Source: Candidatus Poribacteria bacterium
GTDB taxonomy: Bacteria > Poribacteria > WGA-4E > WGA-3G
Assembly (NCBI GenBank): GCA_022825825.1
Contig: JAJDWA010000022.1
Location: forward strand, 1 to 64,000
Length of the DNA: 64,000 nucleotides
Direction of reading: 5' to 3'
In this document: in pieces, positions 45,901 to 55,902 of the stretch
Numbering within the stretch: the stretch's first letter is position 1
How the letters are laid out: each line of letters starts with the position of its first letter
The notes under the pieces: model-generated
What the model saw: the letters and a program-made list of their open reading frames with translations, nothing else
Database searches by the model: none
What the model was told of the DNA's origin: nothing
Made by a program: the position numbers and the translations under genes

Positions 45901-47115
45901 TTACTCCTCCTTTGGTCCACCTGCGTTAGTCAATGGATCACCGAATTCAAAGAAACCTTCCATCCACAGCTGCCCTAACTTCGCGCCTGTTTCCAGGAAC
46001 TCTTTGATTCCTTGCATATCCGAGGTGCGTTTGCACACTGTAAAACCCTGTTCATTGCGATAAAGCACCCACACCTCATTCGGTCGAAATTCATTGATGA
46101 AATGAGGAGAATGGGTAGTAATCATGAGTTGGGAAAATGCTGAAACCTCATGGCATTCCTCGGCTAACCCGGACAGTAAGCGGGGATGCAGATAATTTTC
46201 AGGTTCCTCAATACCAATCAACTGTGGGGGTTCCGGATCGTATAAAAGAGTCAAGTAGGACAACATCTTTAACGTGCCATCGGAGGCAAATTTCGCCAAA
46301 ATAGGTTGTTCAAACGGAACATCCTTAATTTTTAGTAAGAGACGTCCATCTGTCATCAATTCTGCGTCTACCTTTTCCAGGCGCGGCACCCGTTCTGACA
46401 GAATCGTGAGAATTTTGTCTAAACGGTCTGGGTATTGTTCCTGCAGGTACTGTATAACATTGGATAGATTGTCTCCTGTTTCTGACAGTCGTTCTTGTGG
46501 CCCGGATTCGGTAACCCCGCGTGTAGCATCAGCAGAAAGGTAAGAGAGGTGCCAACCTGTAATAAAACGACGAAGCGCACTCACGCGTGGATGTCTCGCC
46601 AATTGCCCCAGTGTGCTGACAGCAAGCATTGATGGATCGTCGAGTTGTTCATTGATTCTTTCTTCGTCTTCATCAGGTGTTTCACCGCCGATAACACGTC
46701 CTGCTCCTTCCTGAAAATCGAGAAAACGAAAAGGTTTTCCTCTACTTCCCCGCCGCCATTGCAGCCATTCAGCATCAACGTAGGGACCTCTCGTCCCTTC
46801 ATCGATTGCCAAATAATAAGTGATAATTGGTGTCCTCGGTTTTTCCCGATATTTCAACTCAAATTCAATTGCCCCATCACCTCCGCGTGTCCTTAACTCC
46901 TTAAAACGCCCCCTTTTGTCCCACGCACGACGCATCCCTTCCGTAAAACATTCTGCAAGAAATGCAAAGACATCAAAAAGCGTTGATTTTCCACTACCAT
47001 TTGATCCTAAAAAGGCAGTAAGCGGTGTGATTTTTTTCAGTTCCACATCACGTAATGCACGGTAGTTTTTCACTCGCAACGACTCAATGCGGGGAACAGT
47101 TTGTTTGGTTTCCAT
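45901..47115 (-). CDS. AAA ATPase of the RecF/OLD-like AAA_21 group
   Basis: ABC/SMC-type ATPase without coiled coil of great length. Walker [12 protein letters not shown] near residue 36, signature-like [16 protein letters not shown], Walker [15 protein letters not shown], and H-loop [11 protein letters not shown] near the end. 404 residues. Directly coupled to the DUF4276 gene, its probable partner; the ATPase would be the sensor or switch and the partner the effector (inference by analogy with other ATPase/Toprim pairs). It could alternatively act in DNA repair. Not part of a larger cluster in this window. Confidence 0.85.
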   Translation of the reverse strand: METKQTVPRIESLRVKNYRALRDVELKKITPLTAFLGSNGSGKSTLFDVFAFLAECFTEGMRRAWDKRGRFKELRTRGGDGAIEFELKYREKPRTPIITYYLAIDEGTRGPYVDAEWLQWRRGSRGKPFRFLDFQEGAGRVIGGETPDEDEERINEQLDDPSMLAVSTLGQLARHPRVSALRRFITGWHLSYLSADATRGVTESGPQERLSETGDNLSNVIQYLQEQYPDRLDKILTILSERVPRLEKVDAELMTDGRLLLKIKDVPFEQPILAKFASDGTLKMLSYLTLLYDPEPPQLIGIEEPENYLHPRLLSGLAEECHEVSAFSQLMITTHSPHFINEFRPNEVWVLYRNEQGFTVCKRTSDMQGIKEFLETGAKLGQLWMEGFFEFGDPLTNAGGPKEE

Positions 47116-47165
47116 TATTTACTCTCATATTATGCAACCTGTTTCCTGAAATACCTTAATATTCT

Positions 47166-47948
47166 TTAAGGCATCCAGATGTTCCATTCCCCTCTTTTCT
47201 GCCACGCGCGACAATCATAGCATAGACACATGTAACGAATTGCGAAGCGCGGGGAAGTAGCAACATTTAATGTGTTGGCATGCGGTAATAGATGATGGAA
47301 TAGCAGCACGTCCCCTTGTTTCGCAACAACTTCCATCGGTTCACCTAAGTCCATCTGTGGTAACTGTGTCAGCATAGATCGGACATGGCTTGAAGAATTC
47401 GGATTCTTTTTGCGGAACTCCCGAATTCGTTGTGGACCTTCGGGCCATATCATCGTCGCACCTTGATGAAAATTGACATCGGTGAGATAGGTTAAACTTG
47501 ATACTCGAAAAGTGCCCGGATCCAACCGCAGATCCCTGGAGTACCCATCAAGGTGAGGGGAAGGCGTATTCCACTCAGCAGAAATAGGGAATTGATTCAT
47601 CGCCCAGATACCATCTGGATGTTGACTTTTACAGTGCGGAATAGTCGGATATCTTTCAGCGAGTTGATTGAGGACAGTCAGATAATCTGATGTGCAACAC
47701 GCCAATAAATCTGGATGTGTCACGCCGAAAAGTTCAATGCGTTTCTCATTCCACATCTTCTGTATGTAAAAACCGGTGAGAAATGGGCGTTGGAAGTGTT
47801 CCCATGTGTCAGGATCGTCCACATCCATACCCATCGAATGCCACATTGCTTGTTCTGCTTGGACGATAGCGACTTTCGGAATCAAATCAGAAAGTAGCAG
47901 ATACCCCTCTTCTTCAAATTGCTTTAACTGTGCTGTTGATAGCATCAA
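47166..47948 (-). CDS. Phytanoyl-CoA dioxygenase family protein
   Basis: Second PhyH-type 2-oxoglutarate oxygenase. Helical start QLKQFEEEGYLLLSDLIP, iron-site segment EWNTPSPHLDGYSRD (HxD), VSSLTYLTDVNFHQGATMIWPEGPQ, and QGDVLLFHHLLPHA with the distal His. 260 residues. Not closely similar to the 42566 copy. Follows the small membrane gene and PPK2 on the same strand. Substrate unknown. Confidence 0.87.
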   Translation of the reverse strand: MMLSTAQLKQFEEEGYLLLSDLIPKVAIVQAEQAMWHSMGMDVDDPDTWEHFQRPFLTGFYIQKMWNEKRIELFGVTHPDLLACCTSDYLTVLNQLAERYPTIPHCKSQHPDGIWAMNQFPISAEWNTPSPHLDGYSRDLRLDPGTFRVSSLTYLTDVNFHQGATMIWPEGPQRIREFRKKNPNSSSHVRSMLTQLPQMDLGEPMEVVAKQGDVLLFHHLLPHANTLNVATSPRFAIRYMCLCYDCRAWQKRGEWNIWMP

Positions 47949-47999
47949 ATGTCCCTTATTGCTTCAATACCAACAATACCTGAACATAATAGTAAAAAA

Positions 48000-48296
48000 C
48001 TACTGTGTTTTCACATATATCCATGTCAAAAATATTCCCCAGAAAACAACCAAGATCAAAAATGAGATGTTTGCGATAACCCTCGGAGGATTGATATCAG
48101 ACTTCTTCGCTTTCACAAATATGTGAGAAAAAGCACTCCAGAATGCTACGACTGCCCCCAGTCCTAAAAACCACAAAGAATGATTTGCTGCAATACTCGC
48201 AATTTGCATTATTACTCCAACGCAAATTAGTAGTGAACCTACCAACATTACTACATCTACGATTCGTTTGTTATCGCTCAAGAGGTTGAATTTCAT
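48000..48296 (-). CDS. Small three-helix membrane protein
   Basis: Starts at ATG 48296 (MKFNLLSDNK), the first 15 residues of the longer ORF being unlikely. Three hydrophobic segments (IVDVVMLVGSLLICVGVIMQI, LWFLGLGAVVAFWSAF, FLILVVFWGIFLTWIYV). No family recognised. It begins 19 bp after the PPK2 stop codon and ends 51 bp before a PhyH gene, so may be co-transcribed with both. Confidence 0.65.
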   Translation of the reverse strand: MKFNLLSDNKRIVDVVMLVGSLLICVGVIMQIASIAANHSLWFLGLGAVVAFWSAFSHIFVKAKKSDINPPRVIANISFLILVVFWGIFLTWIYVKTQ

Positions 48297-48315
48297 AGTT
48301 AGACTTCCATTTATG

Positions 48316-49143
48316 TTAGTCCACAGAAAGTATTGACACATCGGAAGTGGGTTTAGGGAATTTCATGTCCAACCCTTCAAGGGTTTCAACAATGCGTTCT
48401 GTGATAACAAGATTCCGATACCACTTCTTATTCGCAGGTATAATATGCCAAGGTGCCCAATCGGTACTACACTTTTGAAGAGCTGCTTCATAAGCCTGCA
48501 TGTAATCATCCCAATAGGCACGTTCGCGAATGTCTGCTTCGGTGATTTTCCAATGCTTTGACGGATCATTGATTCGGGATTCAAGCCGTTCTTTCTGTTC
48601 GTCTTTTGAGATATGTAGGAAAAATTTCAGGACAACCGTTCCGTTTTCAACCAGCATTTTTTCAAAATCGTTAATCTGCTGGTAACGTTGTTTCCAAATC
48701 GATTTTGGCACAAGATCATGCACACGTACAACAAGTACATCTTCATAATGCGAACGGTTGAAAATCCCGATCTTTCCTTTCTGCGGAACGGCTTTGTGTG
48801 CACGCCACAAAAAATCGCGGGAAATCTCATCTGCTGAGGGAACTTTGAAATTAACTACATCACAACCCTGCACGTTGATACCAGCCATCACCTTCCGGAT
48901 AGTCCCATCCTTTCCGCATGTATCCATGCCTTGCAAGATAATCAGAAGCGCGTGTTGGCTCTCTGCGTAAAGCAGCTCCTGAAGTTTGAGCATCTGTTTG
49001 TGTAGTTTCTTCAAAGGTTTTTTTGTTTCACCCTTTTTTTGGTAAGCTCCTGTATATTCTGGGGTGCGTTTAAGGTTGCAACCCTCTCCAACCCCGTTCA
49101 AACTAACATTATCTCCAGGCTTAACAATAAAAGGTCGTTCCAT
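48316..49143 (-). CDS. Polyphosphate kinase 2 family protein
   Basis: Uses polyphosphate to phosphorylate nucleotides (or the reverse). P-loop-type start GMDTCGKDGTIRKVMAGIN, a FKVPSADEISRDFLWRAHKAVP stretch, lid/Walker B IFNRSHYEDVLVVRVH and NDPSKHWKITEADIRER, and WAPWHIIPANKKWYRN at the end. Single-domain length of 275 residues places it among class I/III-like PPK2 enzymes; nucleotide preference cannot be read directly. Followed by a small membrane protein. Confidence 0.93.
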   Translation of the reverse strand: MERPFIVKPGDNVSLNGVGEGCNLKRTPEYTGAYQKKGETKKPLKKLHKQMLKLQELLYAESQHALLIILQGMDTCGKDGTIRKVMAGINVQGCDVVNFKVPSADEISRDFLWRAHKAVPQKGKIGIFNRSHYEDVLVVRVHDLVPKSIWKQRYQQINDFEKMLVENGTVVLKFFLHISKDEQKERLESRINDPSKHWKITEADIRERAYWDDYMQAYEAALQKCSTDWAPWHIIPANKKWYRNLVITERIVETLEGLDMKFPKPTSDVSILSVD

Positions 49144-49246
49144 AGTTATCCTCCATTATATCTATAACTGCGTCTACCAAAATTATGTAGGGACAACCGG
49201 ATTCTCTCCGCATTGTCCCTGCTAATGTGAGTGTATCAGAGTCTGC

Positions 49247-52200
49247 TTATTTCGCTAAAGACTCGTAGTAGTTATCAACAAGTCTGCGATATTCGGGTGG
49301 GACATCTTCTTTCGCAACCTGCGCCAACTTTTGCAACTCTTGGAGCATATTGAGTCGTTCTTCAATAGCAGACTCCAGCTTCTGCAGGTCACGGATAGCA
49401 AGTTCATATTTTGGGAAAGGACGAGACCGATTTCCCGGCGGCGTCTGCATAGCATCAAGCATACCGAGCCATAACTCTTTAATCTCCTGATAGGATTCAG
49501 CACCGCCGCGCGCCAAATCATTTTCATTCTCGCCTTGACCTTGTTGCCCTGGCTGTTGTCCTTCCTCCCCTTGCTGTCCGGGTTGTTGCCCTTGCTGGGC
49601 ATTTTCCATAGCCTGCTGTGCCTGCTGCATCCGTTCCAGAAGCTGCTGCTGTTGTTCAGCAAGTTGCTGCTCTCGTTGTTGTTGTTCCTCTGTCTGCTCT
49701 TGTCCCTCCATTGCTTGAAGTTCGCGTTCCATATCTTGCATCTGTTCTTCAAAGTTTTGAAGTTGATCAAGTGCAGTTTCAAGTTGTTCCTCTTCAGTTT
49801 GTGCCATATTGGCTCTTGCTTGTTGAAGGTCGGCTTGTGCTTCCTCCAATGTTTCAATCACCTCTTGTTGATTCATATCTGCTGCCTGCAAGCTGCGCCA
49901 CTGCAATGCACGTTGCGCTGTTGCCATATCTTCCGCAGTCTGTTCTTCATTGAGTCTTCTTGAAGCATCCGCAACATTTTGGGCAGCCTCCGGATTTTCT
50001 TGGTTAAGCTGTTGCTGAAGATTACTCAAATCATTTTGAAGCGACTCTAAATCTTGCTGCAGCTGACGCTGCTGATTTGCGAGTTCAGAGGCTTGTCGGT
50101 AATCTTCGGGGCGCATGCCAGATTGCTGAGACCTATTTCTCATTTCTTGCGTCTGCTGTTGAACACCAGATTGCTCCGCAGTCAACTGTTGGAGCTGTTG
50201 AGAAGCGCGCGCTAACGCGCTATCTGTGAATTCAGCGGAGGCTCTTTCAAGTTGATCAATAGCTTCTTCAAGCCTTTCTTCCGCCTTTCCACCTTTAGCA
50301 GCACTCATTTGGGGTTGCTGCTGTTGCATCCCCTGTGAAGCTTGTTGCATCTGTTCGCTTGCCTGTTGCATGGCTTGCCCCGCTTGGCCTAAGCGTTGTT
50401 CTTGCGTGCCTTGCGCGTTGCCTTGCATTTGGCCGAGTTGCTGTGACATCTGCTGAGCTTGCTGTGACAACTGTCCCTGTTGTTGACTGTTCTGTTGCAT
50501 GTCACTCGGAGAAGGTTGATTTTCTTTGCTCATTTGCTGGCTCTGTTGATTCAGATTCTGTTGTTGTGCCAGCATTTCGCGCGCCTGTTCTAACATCTGC
50601 TGTGTCTGTTCTTGCATCTCACGTTCAAGTTCTTCTTGGTCTTGTTCAAGCTCATTTTGTAAATCTTCTAATTCTAATTCAAAATTTTCAGCAAGTGACG
50701 GCTCACTTTGCCGTGCTTGACTAAGGACCTTAGGTATTTCAAGATTGACTTTAAGGAGTAATTCAAGCGCAGCTTGTTCTGGTGGGATTGCTACCTGTGG
50801 TTGAATAGCATCAAGGCTGCTTTTTGCTTCGCCCATCTTATCAATTGCCTCTTCAAGGTTCATCATGATCTCTGGGTCGACCTGCATTTCTTGCATCGCC
50901 ATGCTCAACTCGTCTGTCACTCGTTGTGTTCTATCTTTCACTTCACCTTGTTTCTCACCAGTTTTCTTAACAGCAGAATTATATTCCTCAGTAAGCGTTG
51001 AAGGTTGTGTGTTAATATGCTTCCACGTCTCTCGAATAACCTGCTTCTGGGAAGCGATTAATCCAAGGAATGGGTTTGGCATACCTTGTTCGGATGGTTC
51101 GCCCTCTTCGAGTCTCTGATTGAAAGGTTTCACTTCTATGAAGTAAATATCACTGCTGGCTTTACCCGGCCCTGTAAGGGTGTTATTGTCAGTGGCATGA
51201 GCATAGTAAGAGATGACTTCACCTGGTTCGACATCAAATTCCTCCAGATAGAAGGTATAGGTGCCGGTTTGGAGGTGTTTTTCATATTCAGTATTAGCCT
51301 TTTCCGCAGCAGGTTCCAGGGCAAGTTCCTTCAATTCACCAGAACCGATGCGGTACATTAAGCCAAACTGTTCAACACCAAAGTCATCTGTAGCCTCAGC
51401 GACAATCTTTACCTCTTCCAGTTTTGTTGCCTTCACATCACGGCCGGGTTCTTTGATAACCACTTCAGGGGCATTATCGGGCATCGCTTTGATAGTATAC
51501 TCAATCGGCGCCTCATTATTGAACCCATCAATACAGAAAAGTTTAACGGTGTATTTTCCATTTTTAGCAACTTCTAAGGTTTTCGTAAGTATATTACCGT
51601 CAGCAATGACCATTTCTGCGGATTTTGAGGCAATCGCTTCATCCGTGGTCTCTTCTTCAGTTACAGCATTTTGGTAGGTAAACGTTGCTTTCTGGATAGC
51701 CTTATTAGCGGTGATTCTGATTTCAGCGGTTGTGCCGACGACTGCCTGAATATCACCACTACCTTGTTGTACAACCGGTTTGAGCTGCGTATATTCAGGA
51801 TAGGTATAAGCAACGGAAACCTCTTCCATCCGTGGCATTTCAAAAACTTCTACTGTGTAACGTTCAGATGTTGTTTCATTTGCTACAACATAGTATTCCA
51901 TATCCGCGTCAATATTGAAAATTTCATAAGCAAATCCGCGTTTATCGTCTGGATTTTGCAGCATATTAATTTCTTGTTTGCTGCCTGCGTTTTCTGCAGT
52001 AGGTGGAGCCGCTTTGTCATAGTACGTCAAAACAACCTTTTCCGCATCTTTGCCAGTGACGGTAACCTCAATAGGTAGACTTTTCCCGCGTAGGATACGA
52101 GCATCGCCAGGTGTAACATTAACCTTAGTCGTCAAAATCGGGTCAGTTTTTTCCCACGGCGCAAATATCCGCATTAGGCTGGTCCGCGTTTCGGAAGGGA

Positions 52201-52729
52201 AAAAAAGTGTGAGCAAACCACACGCTGCAATAACTAAAGTTGCTATACCGACATACTTCCGCGTCCGACTATGGTCAATCGTTGCTTTGAAATCAATACC
52301 CTTTATCCGTTGCGTTGTATCTTCAAGCAACCGTTGGAGCATGTGTGCTTCAACGGGGTCATCCGATTCTCGGTCACCAAATTGCAAGGCACTAACAAGC
52401 CTATCTTCAAGGTTCGGATGTCTCTCTTCAACATTGAGCGCAACATCGCGGAGAGTAAGGGAGGCTCGCATCGGTTGAATAAGGTATTTGTAAAGTAGAT
52501 AGAGCGTTGCACCGACAATACCTACAAGCAGAGCGATACGCACAACACTTGGCATCGGCATCAGCCAATCAACGATTGATTCTCCAACCAGAATCGCTAA
52601 AAATCCTATCAGTACGATGGCAGCCCCCGTCCAAAAGAGGCTGCGTTTCCACACACGTCGCGCGTCTAAAATTCTTGTCTGTAATTCTGCATAATCTTCT
52701 CTGGTGCTCATTAATTTTTTCTCCTTCAC
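49247..52729 (-). CDS. DUF4175-type large membrane protein with Q-rich coiled coil
   Basis: 1160 residues. Three N-terminal membrane segments (about 30-50, 58-80 and 153-173) with the DUF4175-like phrase RDVALNVEERHPNLEDRLVSALQF between. About 200-560: repeated Ig-like beta domains (VTVTGKDAEKVVLTYYDK and similar). About 590-1090: extremely Gln/Glu-rich coiled coil (QQQQQ runs, QEELEREMQEQ). C-terminal short conserved part (YRRLVDNYYESLAK). Probably spans the inner membrane with a long extracytoplasmic rod. Role unknown; family members are often linked to cell envelope or gas-vesicle-free gliding clusters, not shown here. Shadow ORFs on both strands reflect the low complexity. Confidence 0.8.
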   Translation of the reverse strand: MKEKKLMSTREDYAELQTRILDARRVWKRSLFWTGAAIVLIGFLAILVGESIVDWLMPMPSVVRIALLVGIVGATLYLLYKYLIQPMRASLTLRDVALNVEERHPNLEDRLVSALQFGDRESDDPVEAHMLQRLLEDTTQRIKGIDFKATIDHSRTRKYVGIATLVIAACGLLTLFFPSETRTSLMRIFAPWEKTDPILTTKVNVTPGDARILRGKSLPIEVTVTGKDAEKVVLTYYDKAAPPTAENAGSKQEINMLQNPDDKRGFAYEIFNIDADMEYYVVANETTSERYTVEVFEMPRMEEVSVAYTYPEYTQLKPVVQQGSGDIQAVVGTTAEIRITANKAIQKATFTYQNAVTEEETTDEAIASKSAEMVIADGNILTKTLEVAKNGKYTVKLFCIDGFNNEAPIEYTIKAMPDNAPEVVIKEPGRDVKATKLEEVKIVAEATDDFGVEQFGLMYRIGSGELKELALEPAAEKANTEYEKHLQTGTYTFYLEEFDVEPGEVISYYAHATDNNTLTGPGKASSDIYFIEVKPFNQRLEEGEPSEQGMPNPFLGLIASQKQVIRETWKHINTQPSTLTEEYNSAVKKTGEKQGEVKDRTQRVTDELSMAMQEMQVDPEIMMNLEEAIDKMGEAKSSLDAIQPQVAIPPEQAALELLLKVNLEIPKVLSQARQSEPSLAENFELELEDLQNELEQDQEELEREMQEQTQQMLEQAREMLAQQQNLNQQSQQMSKENQPSPSDMQQNSQQQGQLSQQAQQMSQQLGQMQGNAQGTQEQRLGQAGQAMQQASEQMQQASQGMQQQQPQMSAAKGGKAEERLEEAIDQLERASAEFTDSALARASQQLQQLTAEQSGVQQQTQEMRNRSQQSGMRPEDYRQASELANQQRQLQQDLESLQNDLSNLQQQLNQENPEAAQNVADASRRLNEEQTAEDMATAQRALQWRSLQAADMNQQEVIETLEEAQADLQQARANMAQTEEEQLETALDQLQNFEEQMQDMERELQAMEGQEQTEEQQQREQQLAEQQQQLLERMQQAQQAMENAQQGQQPGQQGEEGQQPGQQGQGENENDLARGGAESYQEIKELWLGMLDAMQTPPGNRSRPFPKYELAIRDLQKLESAIEERLNMLQELQKLAQVAKEDVPPEYRRLVDNYYESLAK

Positions 52730-52901
52730 CTATCTGCCGAAAAGTAAGTTTGATGTAACTTTCAGATGTCTGCCTATATTTTGAGGATATTTGTCGGTTA
52801 AGACTTATTTGTAAAGTGGCAAAATGACTATTAACATTAATATAACAAATTCTATATAAAAATAGCAAGGATTTTTTATTTGTGCTAAAATCGTTGTTCG
52901 G

Positions 52902-54989
52902 TTACTTCACCTTGATGACAACAAATGTCACATCATCTGCCTGTGGTTCTCCGTCTGCCCACGAAGTGCTTTCTCTAAAGAGGTGTTTGATTATTGCTTT
53001 TGGAGATTTATCTGCAACCTCTGCAAACAGTTCTTGGGTTTTTGGATAGTCTAACATTTGATTTTCAGGGTTCATCATTTCCGGTAAACCATCACTCATT
53101 AGCAGCACAGTATCGCCAGACTGAAGTTCAAACGTTACCTCTTGTCGCTCGGATCCAATAACTCCACCTAACGGCATGCCTTCAAGAAGGACCTCCTCCA
53201 CGATGTTTTCGTCTGCGCGGTAGATGAGGGCGGGTGGCATTCCTGCGGCTGCGAGCGTCAGTCTGTTTTCATTAAATGTCACGAGCATCATTGCCATGTA
53301 GAGTCTTTTGAGATTCATACTCTTTATACCTTGTGAGATACGTTCAAGTGTGGCAAGGTTTCCTGCTCCAAGTGCTGATGTTTTGAAAAGACTCTTGACA
53401 GCAGAAACGACAAGTCCTGCATTCATACCGTGTCCTGTGGCGTCTCCAATTGCGATAGTAAGTTGACCGTCGTCAGTGAGATTGAAGTCGTAATAGTCGC
53501 CACCGACCTCTGTTGCGGGTCGCATCTCAAAGGCAACATCAAGATTCGGAAGTTCAGGTGGAGCATCTGGTAGCATTGACATTTGAAGTTCGCGTGCTTC
53601 CTCCAATTCCTCTGTTTTGCGAGTGTTTTCGACTTCCAAGAGTTGTCGCTCAAGCTCTTCTGTCTCAAGTTTTCGTCTGGTTTTGGAGACGTTGCGGGCA
53701 AGATACACCGACATGGAAAAAAATGGGGCAAGCAACATAATGAGTGTTCCGAATACGTAGATATTTTCGGAGATAATATTGTTGCCTGTTCGTGAATTGA
53801 TTAAATTGAATATGAAAGAAAGAATAATAGGAAGGACTATAGGCGAGAGTGACCCAAGTCCAAATATCCACGCGCCATCTTTTCTCTTAAAGATAGCAAC
53901 AATTATCACTCGAGCCATTTCTAATACCGTTAAAATCGTAAGCCAAGATAAACGAGAAACTATTGATCCTGTGTTCATGTTAATTGATCCGGTACTCGCA
54001 ATAAAATAATAGTTGATATTTTCTATATGAGGTAGACATATAAAGAGGGTGATAACCCATCCAGTTAGAAAGAGCCAAAAGAGTTTGGGCAGCTTCGAAT
54101 AAAATAACGTATACAGAAACAACATTCCTGATAAAGACATTAGTACATAAACGCCAATCAGTAACCGAAGTGAAAATAGAAATTGTGTCGCACTTATGGT
54201 AAATGCAATTTGTAAGTAAAGAAAAAAGAATGCACCGAAGCTTCCTGTTAATAAAGCGAAATAGAGGTTTTCCCTTGCACGGGGATAAAAGAAAAACAGC
54301 AGTAAATGCTGCAACATCAGAAAGACAGGTATCGCTGTCCATACCATCTGAAAAGTGGTGCCTTGACGAACCATAGTGACACGGGACCTGATGCTTTCAT
54401 TGAGTGGTGCTACAATAAGCCTAAATCCCTGCACAGGTATTGACTGATAAGAAGAGAAGTTGGAATACCGAACTGCGATGACATGGTCAGTTTTACCAGA
54501 AAACGAGATGACCTGCGGGTTACGCTCCCAATAAGGTTCCTCTTCCTCTTTCCGCGTTCCCACTTTACCGATGGAATAAAGCAACTTGCCATCAAGATAG
54601 ATTTCAGAAGCACCCGCCTGATATGCCACATAGAGTGCCAATGGCATATTCTTGATTTGATCATCCCAAACAGTAAAATGTAGCCTAAACCAACCGATGC
54701 CCTCCCATCCGCTTTCGGGTAGTGCATTTTGAGATAGCAGTGTGCTAACAGATTCCCAATCGGTATCGTCGTAAGCCGGATTCGCCCATTCTGGATTATC
54801 ACCTGGATGATACTTCCATGGGGAAGTGGGCCAAGGGTTTGTCATTTGGTCCACAAGAACTAATGCTAGTGCAAGTTTACCGGTGAGCGGGTGCACAATT
54901 GTAGGTTCGGCATCTTGCGCAGATACTTGGGGTATAAATCCTGATGCCACTAAAATGAGATGGAATATTAAAATAAACTTGTGTTTCAT
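52902..54989 (-). CDS. 7TM receptor-type SpoIIE/PP2C phosphatase, copy 1
   Basis: Signal peptide 1-24; extracytoplasmic beta-sandwich (about 40-190: WFRLHFTVWDDQ, ASEIYLDGKLLYSIGKV); seven transmembrane helices about 215-420 (7TMR-DISM-like); a coiled-coil linker (LETEELERQLLEVE); then the SpoIIE phosphatase domain (MRPATEVGGDYYDF, IAIGDATGHGMNAGLV, VLLMSDGLPEMMN, ADDVTFVVIK). It should dephosphorylate an anti-sigma-antagonist type protein on an extracellular cue. No anti-sigma gene adjacent. Very like the copy at 57140-59200, with the same divergent DUF488 neighbour. Confidence 0.92.
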   Translation of the reverse strand: MKHKFILIFHLILVASGFIPQVSAQDAEPTIVHPLTGKLALALVLVDQMTNPWPTSPWKYHPGDNPEWANPAYDDTDWESVSTLLSQNALPESGWEGIGWFRLHFTVWDDQIKNMPLALYVAYQAGASEIYLDGKLLYSIGKVGTRKEEEEPYWERNPQVISFSGKTDHVIAVRYSNFSSYQSIPVQGFRLIVAPLNESIRSRVTMVRQGTTFQMVWTAIPVFLMLQHLLLFFFYPRARENLYFALLTGSFGAFFFLYLQIAFTISATQFLFSLRLLIGVYVLMSLSGMLFLYTLFYSKLPKLFWLFLTGWVITLFICLPHIENINYYFIASTGSINMNTGSIVSRLSWLTILTVLEMARVIIVAIFKRKDGAWIFGLGSLSPIVLPIILSFIFNLINSRTGNNIISENIYVFGTLIMLLAPFFSMSVYLARNVSKTRRKLETEELERQLLEVENTRKTEELEEARELQMSMLPDAPPELPNLDVAFEMRPATEVGGDYYDFNLTDDGQLTIAIGDATGHGMNAGLVVSAVKSLFKTSALGAGNLATLERISQGIKSMNLKRLYMAMMLVTFNENRLTLAAAGMPPALIYRADENIVEEVLLEGMPLGGVIGSERQEVTFELQSGDTVLLMSDGLPEMMNPENQMLDYPKTQELFAEVADKSPKAIIKHLFRESTSWADGEPQADDVTFVVIKVK

Positions 54990-55114
54990 TAAAAAAACGC
55001 ACGCTTTTAAATGATGTGTTATAACGGACTGCTTCTATTAACATTAAAAATATAACAAATTTTGTCCAAAGATAGCAAGCGTATTTTGAGGTCCGAGATG
55101 AAAACAAAACCTGG

Positions 55115-55143
55115 TTGCGTTTTGACGGGTTTAGTGATATTAT
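55115..55143 (+). promoter_or_regulatory. Promoter of DUF488 copy 1, leaderless arrangement
   Basis: TTGCGT, 17 bp, TATTAT (55138-55143); the ATG at 55150 lies at the expected transcription start. Same arrangement before copy 2. Confidence 0.55.
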
Positions 55144-55149
55144 CTATTT

Positions 55150-55572
55150 ATGGAAAACAAAACAGACACTATCCCAATTTGGACGATAGGTTACGGCAGC
55201 CGTTCGATAGTGGAATTCATTGAAGTGCTTCAGCAATATAAGATTGCTTATCTCATTGATGTTCGCTCAGTGCCGCATTCAGGATATAAACCGGAATTCT
55301 CCAAAAAACCTCTGGCAAATGAAGTTGAACAGCACGGTATTCGCTATGTGTATATGGGTGATCTACTCGGTGGGAAGCCTGACGATGAAACGTGTTACGT
55401 CAACGGTATTGTTGATTACGAAAAGGTTAAGAATGCGGAATTCTTTCAGCGCGGTATTGAACGTCTTCGGACTGCTTTCTCACAACAACAGCGTGTGGCA
55501 CTGATGTGTAGTGAGGAAAAGCCGGAACATTGCCGCCGATCTAAACTGAAAAGTTTCGCAATGATTTTCTGA
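55150..55572 (+). pseudogene. Truncated DUF488 gene, copy 1
   Basis: The first ~130 codons match the complete DUF488 gene at 59338 (IPIWTIGYGSRSI, LIDVRSVPHSGYKPEF, YMGDLLGGKPDD). Identity stops abruptly at about 55545; the reading frame then gives KLKSFAMIF and a stop, where the other copy goes on for another ~45 residues. So the 3' end was lost, probably when foreign sequence joined here. The promoter is intact, so a shortened protein might still be made. Confidence 0.8.
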
Positions 55573-55644
55573 CAGACAACCGCAACGCCTTATTGATGCA
55601 TTGTTCATACAAAATCAGAGCTTTAATTATAGTAGAATCGACAA

Positions 55645-55752
55645 TTAAGTGGACACACAAAAAGCCTACCCCCCTTTATCCCCCCAATTCGCATGCCACA
55701 CGCGCATGCGATGGCGAGGGGAGATGGGACAGGTGCAAAAGTGTCCAACTAA
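55645..55752. repeat. Short element with TTAAGTGGACAC ends
   Basis: About 108 bp between TTAAGTGGACAC and GTGTCCAACTAA, with the hairpin CGCATGC...GCATGCG (55690-55710) inside. Perhaps another MITE class; the ends recall the AAGTGTCCAA repeats at 9620. Confidence 0.45.
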
Positions 55753-55771
55753 TTATGGGTTTTACTAATAA

Positions 55772-55900
55772 TAACCCAAGTTGCTACCTTGTCCCACAAA
55801 CTTTCCAGTTTGTGGGACAAAATCCTGGTGAATAATAAACCATTCACGATTAAAAACAGTGTTTACATGTCTAAAATCTTACAGACAGCAACCTGGGTTA
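55772..55900. repeat. MITE-like element, copy 1 of a flanking pair
   Basis: Begins AACCCAAGTTGCTACC and ends in GCAACCTGGGTTA (inverted ends). Contains the perfect hairpin TTGTCCCACAAACT-TTCC-AGTTTGTGGGACAA at 55789-55820. Nearly identical and same orientation as the copy at 56872. Confidence 0.85.
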
Positions 55901-55902
55901 TA

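Noticed and set aside
45284-47115. Calling the ATPase/DUF4276 pair a PARIS system
   Set aside because: PARIS effectors are DUF4435; only the general ATPase plus Toprim-like layout agrees, so I kept it as a generic candidate.
49255-49857. 200-aa shadow ORF rich in N, K and R
   Set aside because: Alternate frame of the Gln-rich coiled coil in the DUF4175 gene.
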